NCBI RefSeq assembly: GCF_016765615.1
Contig: NZ_JAESWA010000023.1
Coordinates: 330,093 to 394,092 of the forward strand
Direction of reading: 5' to 3'
Source of the DNA: Clostridium paridis
GTDB lineage: Bacteria > Bacillota > Clostridia > Clostridiales > Clostridiaceae
Length of the DNA: 64,000 nt
The first letter of the stretch is position 1. Every line of letters begins with the position of its first letter. The position numbers and the translations under genes are program-made. The notes beneath the pieces are model-generated. The model was given only the letters and a program-made list of their open reading frames with translations. It had not been told where the DNA came from and searched no databases. Positions 7,237 through 14,917 of the stretch are shown here, piece after piece.

Positions 7237-7500
7237 TTAATAATCAAAATTAAATACTTCAAAGGATATTGAGCTAGGATTTAAATCAGTAAGATATCTC
7301 AAAATATCTTTTCTACCGAAGTATGTAGGAATAGTAAGATCATTGGCAGACATCAAAATTATAGGCAATCCAGGAAAATATTTAGCATAAGATGCTTGGA
7401 TATTTTTTGCTGTGGTTGAATCCATTACAATAGAATAATCAACAGGAATTAGTGCAAAAGTTAATTCGCTATTATTAATTATTGCTGCCTCGAATTGCAC
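7237..7500 (-). CDS. Small hypothetical protein
   Basis: 87 residues beginning at GTG (7500-7498), 5 nt after AAAGGAGGGG on the minus strand. The sequence is a mixed alpha/beta soluble domain: FALIPVDYSIVMDSTTAKNI, then KYFPGLPIILMSANDLTI and YFGRKDILRYL. It reads like a small sensor or adaptor domain, but I recognise no family. It has its own terminator at 7133-7167. Confidence 0.7.
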   Translation of the reverse strand: MQFEAAIINNSELTFALIPVDYSIVMDSTTAKNIQASYAKYFPGLPIILMSANDLTIPTYFGRKDILRYLTDLNPSSISFEVFNFDY

Positions 7501-7686
7501 ATAAACCCCTCCTTTTAAAAATTAATTAGGATATAATAACTATCTCTTTAATAACAACATAATTTATTTATCGTAGAAAAATTCAAATAATTAATATTTT
7601 TTGGTAAAAATTATAGTTTGAGTAAATAATTAATTAAATGTTTAATATATTTTATTGTGGTAAGAATTTAAGTAAGAGGAGATATG

Positions 7687-8049
7687 ATGGAGATAATAAA
7701 TAGGTATAAGGGAATAAGCTATATTAAGAGAAAATTTATTTTTTTATTTATTTTAAATATTATAGATCTTTTTTTTACTTGGATTGTACTTTTTACAAAT
7801 GGAGAATATTTTAGTGAAGTAAATTTGGTAATGAGTAAAATTATATATAATATTCCTCAAGCATTCGTTATAAAAATTGGGGGAGTTGGGTTAGTTATTT
7901 TTTATTGGTATTATAGGCTTAGAGGTTCAAACGAAAAAGAAATTCTACTCTCTAATAAGGTTCTTAATTTTTTAATAGTTGCATTTTGCATCATTACCTT
8001 TGTACATCTGTTTAATTTAGGTTTATGTTTTTATATAAATAGATCATAA
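7687..8049 (+). CDS. DUF5658-like membrane protein
   Basis: About 120 residues with three membrane helices (about 18-38, 58-77 and 93-114). The pattern I-I-D-L-F-F-T-W-I-V-L in TM1 followed by E-V-N-L-V-M-S is typical of the small DUF5658 family of uncharacterised membrane proteins. Two ATG codons are adjacent (7684, 7687); AGGAG ends at 7681, so 7687 gives the better spacing. The assignment is by pattern only. Confidence 0.65.
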   Translation: MEIINRYKGISYIKRKFIFLFILNIIDLFFTWIVLFTNGEYFSEVNLVMSKIIYNIPQAFVIKIGGVGLVIFYWYYRLRGSNEKEILLSNKVLNFLIVAFCIITFVHLFNLGLCFYINRS

Positions 8050-8125
8050 AAAAATAATGGAAAATTAGCCCAAGGACTTATAGAAAATATCTCTGTTGGA
8101 AATAATAGTAATGGAGGTGTTTTTT

Positions 8126-8287
8126 ATGTCAGAAGCTGAGGATTTATTAAAAGATATTGAAACATTAAGAGAACAATTAGAAAATACCATTAAACAGAAA
8201 CAGGAAAATTTAATTAATTTTGAAGTTATTAGTGTTAGTAGAATGTTGAATTCGCTTTTGAACAAATATAATGAAACCATTAAATAA
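8126..8287 (+). CDS. Spo0E-like aspartyl-phosphate phosphatase
   Basis: 53 residues. The helix-loop-helix of Spo0E-type proteins is visible: LLKDIETLREQLENTIKQKQ, a short hinge, then V-I-S-V-S-R-M-L-N-S-L-L-N-K-Y. In Bacillus the second helix carries the S-Q-E-L-D signature and the protein dephosphorylates Spo0A~P; here the motif is S-R-M-L-N, with Asn for the usual Asp, a change seen to vary among clostridial members. GGAGGTG precedes ATG 8126. It would be expected to delay sporulation; activity with the Asn is uncertain. Confidence 0.75.
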   Translation: MSEAEDLLKDIETLREQLENTIKQKQENLINFEVISVSRMLNSLLNKYNETIK

Positions 8288-8291
8288 AGAT

Positions 8292-8312
8292 AGAGCTTAG
8301 GCTCTTTTTTAT
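8292..8312 (+). terminator. Short terminator
   Basis: AGAGC-TTAG-GCTCT with six T. The stem is short, so it may be only partly effective. Confidence 0.55.
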
Positions 8313-8383
8313 TTGCAAAAATTACTTAAAAGTATTGATGAAATACTTATAAATACTTAAAATAGAATTAGAGGTGATACTAT

Positions 8384-9136
8384 ATGTTTCAAGAAGAAAG
8401 ATTATTAAAGATATTAGAATATTTAAATGAACATAGTAAAATGTCAGTACATGATATTTGTGAAACTTTAAATGTATCGAGAGATACAGCACGCCGTGAT
8501 ATTATAAAGCTTATTGAGCAAGGAACTGCCATAAGAACACATGGGGGAATAGCAATACCAGCCATAAGAAATACGATTAAAGTTTATAAAGAAAGACTTA
8601 AATCTTATTCTGAAGATAAGAAAAATATAGCTAAAAGAGCATTGTCATTTATTCATTATAAAGAATTCTATTTTTTTGATGTATCAACAACAATAAGTTT
8701 TTTATCAGAATATTTAAATGAAGAAGTTACAGTTGTTACGCATTCTCTAGATAATATTGAAGTTCTTTCAGAAAAGGAAAATGTAAAAGTTTATTCTACG
8801 GGAGGTTTTCTTAATAGAGATAATAGATTTTTCTATGGGCCAGATTCAATAAGCTATTTTAAGAATATGTTTTTTGATGCAGTGTTCTTAGGTGCAGCGG
8901 CTATAATGGAAAATGGTATATATTATATGGATGAAGAAGATGCATATATAAAAAGCGAGGTGGTAAAACATTCTTCAAAAGTTATAGTACTTGCAGAATA
9001 CGAGAAATTTATGTTGAGCAGTTATCACATGGGAGTAGCTTTAGATAAAATAGATATTATAATCACCGATAAGACTCCTCCTAAAAGCTTTTTAGAAATA
9101 ATTGAATCAAAGAGTATTGAAGTAATAGTTATTTAA
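8384..9136 (+). CDS. DeoR/GlpR family transcriptional regulator
   Basis: 250 residues. Residues 1-57 form the DeoR winged helix (MSVHDICETLNVSRDTARRD, then GTAIRTHGGI). Residues ~75-230 are the DeoR C-terminal sensor of the phosphosugar-isomerase fold, with FDVSTT, VVTHS and YSTGG elements typical of the ligand site. Such regulators usually respond to a phosphorylated sugar and repress a neighbouring sugar gene. The HAD phosphatase gene starts 26 bp downstream and is probably in the same transcript, so a sugar phosphate is a plausible common substrate and inducer. GAGGTGA precedes the ATG. Confidence 0.9.
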   Translation: MFQEERLLKILEYLNEHSKMSVHDICETLNVSRDTARRDIIKLIEQGTAIRTHGGIAIPAIRNTIKVYKERLKSYSEDKKNIAKRALSFIHYKEFYFFDVSTTISFLSEYLNEEVTVVTHSLDNIEVLSEKENVKVYSTGGFLNRDNRFFYGPDSISYFKNMFFDAVFLGAAAIMENGIYYMDEEDAYIKSEVVKHSSKVIVLAEYEKFMLSSYHMGVALDKIDIIITDKTPPKSFLEIIESKSIEVIVI

Positions 9137-9162
9137 ATTATTTATGTTCTGGGGGAGTTTCA

Positions 9163-9984
9163 ATGTGTAAATATAAAATGGTATGTTTAGATATAGATGG
9201 GACATTAATAAATTCAAATCATAAGATTACTGAAAAAACAAAAGATATAATTGATATAGTTGCTAATGAGAAGAAGATTCATACAGTTTTAGTATCAGCA
9301 AGAATGCCAAAAGGAATAATTCCACTGCAAAATGAACTTAATATTTCTGAGCCTCTTATTTGCTATAGTGGAGCATTAATAGTGGACAAACATTCAAATG
9401 TATTAGTTAATAAAGTTATAGATTCCAAGGTGATTAAAAAGATATATGATACTTCAAAAGATTTTAAGGTGAGTTTAAGCATATATAAGGATGATGAATG
9501 GTATATAGAAAACCTTGATAAATGGGCAATAAATGAAAGTGAGATTACCAATATATCTCCTGAAATAATAGATTTCAATAAATTAATTAAACAATTAGAA
9601 AACCAAAATTCTGGAGCAAATAAGGTTTTATGTATTGGTGAACCGGAAGATATTCAGTTACTATATAAAAAGATTAATTCAATTAGCAAGGAGGATATAA
9701 ATGTATATCCATCAAAACCAACTTACTTAGAAATTATGGCAAAAGAAGTATCTAAAACATCAGCTATAGAATTTCTATGCAAAGAATTTAATATTGAAAG
9801 AGGGCAGGTTATTGCTATAGGAGATAATTACAATGATATAGATATGATAGAATACGCAGCACTTGGAATTGCTATGGGGAATGCACCTATCAAGGTTAAA
9901 GAACATGCAGATGAAGTTACTTTTACCAATGATGAAGATGGAGTTGCAAAAGCATTAGAGAGACATTTAATAAAGTTATCATAG
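9163..9984 (+). CDS. Cof-type HAD-IIB phosphatase
   Basis: 273 residues. HAD motif I is CLDIDGTL (nucleophile Asp), motif II is VLVSAR, and motifs III/IV appear as the distal Lys (MAKEVSKTSAI) and GDNYNDIDMI, with MGNAPIKVKEHAD after it. The C2B-type cap lies between. These enzymes hydrolyse sugar phosphates, FMN, PLP and similar small phosphate esters in the cytosol. The ATG at 9163 follows GGGGGAG. It is paired with the DeoR-type regulator upstream. Confidence 0.92.
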   Translation: MCKYKMVCLDIDGTLINSNHKITEKTKDIIDIVANEKKIHTVLVSARMPKGIIPLQNELNISEPLICYSGALIVDKHSNVLVNKVIDSKVIKKIYDTSKDFKVSLSIYKDDEWYIENLDKWAINESEITNISPEIIDFNKLIKQLENQNSGANKVLCIGEPEDIQLLYKKINSISKEDINVYPSKPTYLEIMAKEVSKTSAIEFLCKEFNIERGQVIAIGDNYNDIDMIEYAALGIAMGNAPIKVKEHADEVTFTNDEDGVAKALERHLIKLS

Positions 9985-10062
9985 TAAGCACTTGGAGGAA
10001 TTTGTAATATATACGTGAAATGTTGTATAATTATATATAAGTTTTAGCAATGGAGGGTAATC

Positions 10063-10692
10063 ATGAATATTACAGCGATTAGTTCTAGTACAAGTGTAAC
10101 AACTTCATATACTAAAGATAACAATGAAATTGATATATTAGAAAAACAGAAGATGAAACTACAAGAGCAGTTAAAAAATTTAAATGATAGCAAAATTGAT
10201 GAAAGTACTAAAAGAGAAAGACGTAAGATGCTTGAGAATCAAATAGAGCAGATTGATACTGAAATACAATCTGTACAAAGTGAAAGACTAAAAGATAATT
10301 TAAAGTCAAATAAAGAAAGTCAGAATAAAAATACAAGCACTAGTAAAAGTAGTTCGAGTAGCATTTATGGTGAAAGTGATTTATTTCAATTAAATACCAC
10401 ATACTCTAAAGAACAAATAATTAATAAAACAAAAAAAGATTTTAATGGAAAAGAAAGAGTACTAAAGATAGAAATAAAATTAGATGAGGGCAGAGGCGCT
10501 GCAACTGAAAGAAAAGAAGCAGAACTTAATGAGATAGATAAGAAAGATAAGGCCCTAGACAAAAAACTAAGTAAAGTACATATGGAAAATAAAGATAAGA
10601 AAGAGGATAATATAAATTCCTCTATAGAAAACAATAAGGAAGTTCAAAAAGAAGAAGAAATAATTTATAAAAAGATAGACGCGATTGTTTAA
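10063..10692 (+). CDS. FlxA-like family protein
   Basis: 209 residues. The N-terminus (MNITAISSSTSVTTSY) and the following charged coiled coil (LEKQKMKLQEQLKNLNDSKI ... KMLENQIEQIDTEIQ) match the FlxA-like family. The C-terminal half is very Lys/Glu-rich, predicted helical, with no signal peptide. FlxA was named for its flagellum-linked sigma factor regulation in E. coli; the molecular role is unknown. TGGAGGG precedes ATG 10063. No flagellar genes are in the window, though a YjfB-like protein at 29.1 kb also belongs to a motility-associated family. Confidence 0.75.
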   Translation: MNITAISSSTSVTTSYTKDNNEIDILEKQKMKLQEQLKNLNDSKIDESTKRERRKMLENQIEQIDTEIQSVQSERLKDNLKSNKESQNKNTSTSKSSSSSIYGESDLFQLNTTYSKEQIINKTKKDFNGKERVLKIEIKLDEGRGAATERKEAELNEIDKKDKALDKKLSKVHMENKDKKEDNINSSIENNKEVQKEEEIIYKKIDAIV

Positions 10693-10698
10693 TAACTG

Positions 10699-10735
10699 AG
10701 GCTTGTCAGAATACGGACAGGCCTTTGTCATTTAT
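10699..10735 (+). terminator. Probable terminator
   Basis: AGGCTTGTC and GACAGGCCT form a 9-bp stem with one G-U; the T-tract after it (TTTGTCATTT) is imperfect. Confidence 0.6.
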
Positions 10736-10818
10736 AAACTTAACAGGAAATGCAAAGGGTATGATAAATATTTAATGGTATAATTAAGAGAGTGATTTTT
10801 ACGAAGGAAGGTTGTTAA

Positions 10819-12009
10819 ATGTTAATGGAGCAAGAAAAGCAGATACAAAATGGCTTTAAATTAAGTCCTTTTTTAATAGTAGTAATGGCAGCAGCATGTG
10901 GAATTACAGTAGCTAATCTATATTATATTCAACCATTACTTGCAGAGATAGCAAGATTTTTTTATGTTACTCAGGGAAGTATAGGTTTTGTTGCAATGCT
11001 TACGCAAGTGGGGTATGCAATAGGAATGTTGTTTTTATTACCTTTAGCAGATATAAGAGAAAAAAGAACTTTAATTGTAACAATGTTAATTTTCGCTGCA
11101 ATGTCACTTGTTCTAATGTTTCTCTCTCACAATATTGCAGTAGTAGCAGTAGCAGCTTTTGCAATTGGGTTTACTTCAGTAGTACCACAATTAATTGTAT
11201 CATTAGCAGCTCAGCTAGCAAATCCCAAGGAAAGAGGAGAAATAATAGGGTCAGTAATGAGTGGTTTGTTAATTGGGATATTGTTATCACGTACCTTTAG
11301 TGGAATTGTTGGAAAATATTTTGGATGGAGAATTGTATACCTTATTGCAGCAATTATGATGTTGATTTTAGCATTAGCTTTAAAAAATATTTTGCCTAGA
11401 AGTGAACCAATTTCGAAAATGAAATATGGAGAACTATTTAAGTCAATGCATTATCTAATAAAAACAGAGCCAGTATTAAGAGAAGCTTCAATTAATGGAG
11501 CAATGATGTTTGCAGCTTTTAGTGCGTTTTGGACAACTCTATCATTTTTGCTTGAAAGTCCTTATTATAACATGGGCTCTGAGGTAGCAGGACTATTTGG
11601 CTTAGTAGGAGTTACAGGAGCACTAGCAGCTCCTATTGTAGGGAAAATAGCTGATAAAAAGAGTCCAAGGTTTACTATTGGAATAGGTATGATAATTGTT
11701 ACTAGTGCGTATATATGTTTTACAGCATTAGGGTTTAAACTTTGGGGATTAATTATTGGAGTTATTTTATTAGATCTTGGAGTTCAGTCTTGTCAGATTT
11801 CAAACCAAGCAAGAGTTCATGCTTTAAGTGAAGAGGCTCGAAATAGAATAAATACTGTTTTTATGGTTTCGTATTTTATAGGAGGTTCACTAGGATCCTA
11901 TTTAGGATCATTAAGTTATGCACATTTTGGTTGGTATGGGGTATGCTTTATAGGAATAATAACTCAATTAATAGCAATAATAATTCATAAAATTAGAAAA
12001 TTTAATTAG
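10819..12009 (+). CDS. MFS transporter, drug/sugar efflux type
   Basis: 396 residues with about 12 membrane helices. The N-terminal N-L-Y-Y-I-Q-P-L-L-A-E-I motif after TM1 and D-I-R-E-K-R-T in the TM2-TM3 loop place it with the YgaY/YnfM-like exporters of the major facilitator superfamily, which use the proton gradient. A second D-K-K-S-P-R loop marks the start of the C-terminal half. Two ATG codons (10819, 10825) follow GAAGGAAGG. The TauE-like gene lies 33 bp downstream, so the two may be one operon. The substrate is unknown. Confidence 0.9.
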   Translation: MLMEQEKQIQNGFKLSPFLIVVMAAACGITVANLYYIQPLLAEIARFFYVTQGSIGFVAMLTQVGYAIGMLFLLPLADIREKRTLIVTMLIFAAMSLVLMFLSHNIAVVAVAAFAIGFTSVVPQLIVSLAAQLANPKERGEIIGSVMSGLLIGILLSRTFSGIVGKYFGWRIVYLIAAIMMLILALALKNILPRSEPISKMKYGELFKSMHYLIKTEPVLREASINGAMMFAAFSAFWTTLSFLLESPYYNMGSEVAGLFGLVGVTGALAAPIVGKIADKKSPRFTIGIGMIIVTSAYICFTALGFKLWGLIIGVILLDLGVQSCQISNQARVHALSEEARNRINTVFMVSYFIGGSLGSYLGSLSYAHFGWYGVCFIGIITQLIAIIIHKIRKFN

Positions 12010-12042
12010 TATTATTTTATTAATAATTTAGGAGGAAGTTTT

Positions 12043-12408
12043 ATGATAACTAGTATAATAATTGATATTTTAATTGGAATTGCAGCAGGTGTTTTAAGTG
12101 GATTATTTGGAATAGGCGGAGGTATAATAATTATCCCTGCATTAATTTTCTTTAGACATTTTCCTCAATTGAAAGCACAAGGAACTTCTTTAGTAGCTAT
12201 GCTACCACCAGTAGGGATATTTGCATTTTTAGAGTATTATAAAAAAGGAAATGTTGATGTATATTCTGGGATTATTATATGTGTAACTATGCTAATAGCT
12301 GCAAAATACGGTGCGCAGCTTGCAGCTGTACTTCCAGTCGATATTATGAAGAAAATATTTGGGATTTTTATAATATTAGTAGGAATAAAGACCTTTTTTG
12401 GGAAATAA
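12043..12408 (+). CDS. Half-size TauE/SafE family membrane protein
   Basis: 121 residues with four predicted helices. The N-terminal G-V-L-S-G-L-F-G-I-G-G-G-I-I-I-I-P motif and the A-Q-G-T-S-L-V segment are the signature of one TauE/SafE repeat. Full-length members have two repeats and about 250 residues and export sulfite or sulfonates, so this one would need to work as a dimer or with a partner. It ends with a normal stop, and no second half follows in the next 130 bp. GGAGGAAG precedes the ATG. It is likely co-transcribed with the MFS gene. Confidence 0.85.
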   Translation: MITSIIIDILIGIAAGVLSGLFGIGGGIIIIPALIFFRHFPQLKAQGTSLVAMLPPVGIFAFLEYYKKGNVDVYSGIIICVTMLIAAKYGAQLAAVLPVDIMKKIFGIFIILVGIKTFFGK

Positions 12409-12482
12409 TAAGAAATAATGTTACAATGCGATTACAAACCAGTAAAAGAAGTGTAAAATTTGTAAATGTAAATATATGCTTG

Positions 12483-12511
12483 TTGAGAAATGGCAAATTT
12501 TTATATATAAT
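12483..12511 (+). promoter_or_regulatory. Promoter of the CWB2-amidase gene
   Basis: TTGAGA (12483-12488), 17 bp, TATAAT (12506-12511), 34 bp before the start codon. Confidence 0.7.
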
Positions 12512-12545
12512 TGAAAATGAAATCAGTTTTTAAAAGGGGGATACT

Positions 12546-14186
12546 ATGAGAATTAAACTAAAGAGTGTTATTAGGTTAGCATTAATAGCAGTAGTTTCTT
12601 TGTCACTACTTCAAACTAATAGCATAAAAACATCAGCAGTAACAATTGCAGGACAAACAAGATATAGTGGTAGTACAAGAATTGAAACAGCAGTAGAGAT
12701 AAGTAAAGCTGGTTGGACAAGTTCTCAAAATGTTGTACTAGCATATGCTTATGATTTTCCCGACGCACTGAGCGGAGTTCCTTTTGCATTTTTAAAGAAT
12801 GCACCAATTTTATTAACGGACAAAACTTCTATTCCGCAAAGTACAATGAATGAAATTAAACGTTTGAACGCAAGTAATGTTTACATATTAGGTAGTAATG
12901 GAGTAATTTCGGATGGTGTGCAAAATAGTTTAACAAGTTCTGGATACACAGTAACAAGACTTGGTGGTACAGATAGATTTGAAACATCTTTAAAGATATC
13001 AGATAAAGTTAATGCTAGTAATTCATCTCATACAGCAGTTATTACTATTTATGATAATTATCCAGATGCACTTTCCATAGCTCCATACGCAGCTATGAAG
13101 AATATACCAATATTATATACACAGGCTAATTCATTAGAAGCAAAAACAAGAGCTTGGCTAAAAAACAATGGTATAACTAAAGTTATAATTAGTGGTGGAG
13201 TGGGAGCAGTTTCTTTAAATGTTGAAAATCAACTTAAAAGTGATGGAATGACTGTTCAAAGATTAGGCGGATCTAATAGATATTTAACAGCATTAAATAT
13301 AGTCAAAACGTTCCAAAGTAGTTTTAATAACAATGTAATATTAACAACAGGTGATGACTTCCCAGATGCCTTAGCAGGTGGTGTTTTAGCAGCAAAAACT
13401 CAAACACCTATTCTACTAGCTCAGAACAAATCTATGGAGAAAGACGTTGAAGATTATTTAGATTCAAAACCAAGTTTTAATCTATTTATACTTGGCAGTC
13501 CAGGTGTAATACAAAGTAATATAAATAATTATTTTGGTAAATTAATCGTAGTAGACCCAGGACATGATTACGGTGCTGATTATGGTTGCGTAGGAAACGG
13601 ATATGCTGAATCTGACTTAGATATGCAAGTAGCGTTGAAAGTTAAGGCAAGCTTAGAAGCTAGAGGAAACAAAGTGGTTTTAACTAGACAAGGATGGGAA
13701 AGACCTGTATCAACAAGCTTAAGTCAATCATTACAAAGTAGAGTGGACTTAGCTAATGGATTAAAAGCAGACTTATTTATCAGTATTCATCACGATAAGT
13801 CAGAAAATTCATCTGTATCAGGTGTAAGTGCACACTATAGTACATATAGACCTAATATAGATACTAGTGGAGTTATAACTGGGGATGATCCTAAGGGATG
13901 GTATTCAGGAGTATATATTGATACAACTCCAAGTAATGTAGCTATTGTAAGCCGAAATTTAGCAACTACAATAGTAAATGATTTATCATCAAAAATGGGA
14001 TATAATAATAGAGATGCTCACGACCATAATTTATTTGTAACTAAGAATACAAATATGCCATCTATATTAGTTGAATGTGGATTCTTATCTAATTTAGATG
14101 AAGCTAGAAGATCAGCAAACTCAGATAATCAAACGAAAATTGGAGAAGTAATTGGAGATGCAGTACAAAAAACATTAAGTAATTAA
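12546..14186 (+). CDS. Secreted N-acetylmuramoyl-L-alanine amidase with CWB2 repeats
   Basis: 546 residues. A signal peptide (about 1-31) is followed by three cell-wall-binding type 2 repeats (about 35-330; each has an R-(I/F/Y)-x-T-A/S motif, P-D-A-L and (I/V)-(I/Y)-I-L/S-G). These bind anionic wall polymers and hold proteins on the clostridial surface. Residues ~333-545 are an Amidase_3 zinc domain with the ligands in DPGHD, YAESD and SIHHD and the catalytic Glu in LVECGF. It cleaves the amide between MurNAc and L-Ala of peptidoglycan. AAAAGGGGG precedes the ATG. The lipoprotein gene 19 bp downstream is probably in the same transcript. Confidence 0.95.
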   Translation: MRIKLKSVIRLALIAVVSLSLLQTNSIKTSAVTIAGQTRYSGSTRIETAVEISKAGWTSSQNVVLAYAYDFPDALSGVPFAFLKNAPILLTDKTSIPQSTMNEIKRLNASNVYILGSNGVISDGVQNSLTSSGYTVTRLGGTDRFETSLKISDKVNASNSSHTAVITIYDNYPDALSIAPYAAMKNIPILYTQANSLEAKTRAWLKNNGITKVIISGGVGAVSLNVENQLKSDGMTVQRLGGSNRYLTALNIVKTFQSSFNNNVILTTGDDFPDALAGGVLAAKTQTPILLAQNKSMEKDVEDYLDSKPSFNLFILGSPGVIQSNINNYFGKLIVVDPGHDYGADYGCVGNGYAESDLDMQVALKVKASLEARGNKVVLTRQGWERPVSTSLSQSLQSRVDLANGLKADLFISIHHDKSENSSVSGVSAHYSTYRPNIDTSGVITGDDPKGWYSGVYIDTTPSNVAIVSRNLATTIVNDLSSKMGYNNRDAHDHNLFVTKNTNMPSILVECGFLSNLDEARRSANSDNQTKIGEVIGDAVQKTLSN

Positions 14187-14205
14187 ATGTTTTGGAGGTA
14201 TAGTA

Positions 14206-14811
14206 GTGAAAAAAATTTTAAATATAATTGCAATATTAATTGTATCTACCTTATTTTTAGTAGCATGTAATAATAAAAAGGAAGATGCATCTAAGGCAGA
14301 TAATAAACAAGTAGAAGCAAGTCAAAATAATGATACAGAAAATAATACTTCAGATAAAACCACTGATGAGTCTAAGGCAACTGATAATCAAAGTGAAGAG
14401 ATAAAGATTCAAGATGCTAACATCAATCAAGAGGATAAGAAGGATGAAACTAATGCAACAGTAAAAAAAGAGGCTTCTTTAGATGATAAGGTAAAAGCTG
14501 TAACTAAAGGAGTTATGGATAAGTGGTTTAATGGAAAATCATATGAAGTTTCAACTAAAAAGGAAGATAATAAAGTTATTGCAGTTATAAATCTTAAAGA
14601 AACTAAAAGCGTACAAGATGAAGGTAGTTGGTACCAACAGTTTCAAGGGGATCAACAATCTCTTATAAATGCTAAGAGAATAGTAAATAATATTCTTCAA
14701 AAAGGTTATTCTGGAGAATGGGTTCAGGGAGTTAAGGTTTTATATGATGGACAAGAGTGTCAGTTTGAGCATGCTCCACAACTAACTGAAACAAACTATA
14801 ATACAATATAA
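14206..14811 (+). CDS. Putative lipoprotein
   Basis: 201 residues from a GTG start (14206) after TGGAGGTA. The lipobox L-V-A-C puts the lipidated Cys at residue 21. A Lys/Asp/Glu/Asn-rich linker (about 25-95) leads to a compact C-terminal domain (about 98-201: VKAVTKGVMDKWFNGKSYEV ... LQKGYSGEWVQGVKVLYDGQ). The domain is not one I recognise. Its place right after the amidase suggests a wall-associated role, which is inference. Confidence 0.8.
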   Translation: MKKILNIIAILIVSTLFLVACNNKKEDASKADNKQVEASQNNDTENNTSDKTTDESKATDNQSEEIKIQDANINQEDKKDETNATVKKEASLDDKVKAVTKGVMDKWFNGKSYEVSTKKEDNKVIAVINLKETKSVQDEGSWYQQFQGDQQSLINAKRIVNNILQKGYSGEWVQGVKVLYDGQECQFEHAPQLTETNYNTI

Positions 14812-14817
14812 AAAGAA

Positions 14818-14861
14818 GATTGGATATCTCAAAAATTAAAATGAGATATCCAATTTTTTAC
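14818..14861 (+). terminator. Rho-independent terminator
   Basis: ATTGGATATCTCA and TGAGATATCCAAT are a perfect 13-bp stem with a 10-nt loop and six T. Confidence 0.92.
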
Positions 14862-14917
14862 TTTAATCAGTATTATTGGTATTATTTATATATGTTATGT
14901 ATAGGTGGTGAAATACT

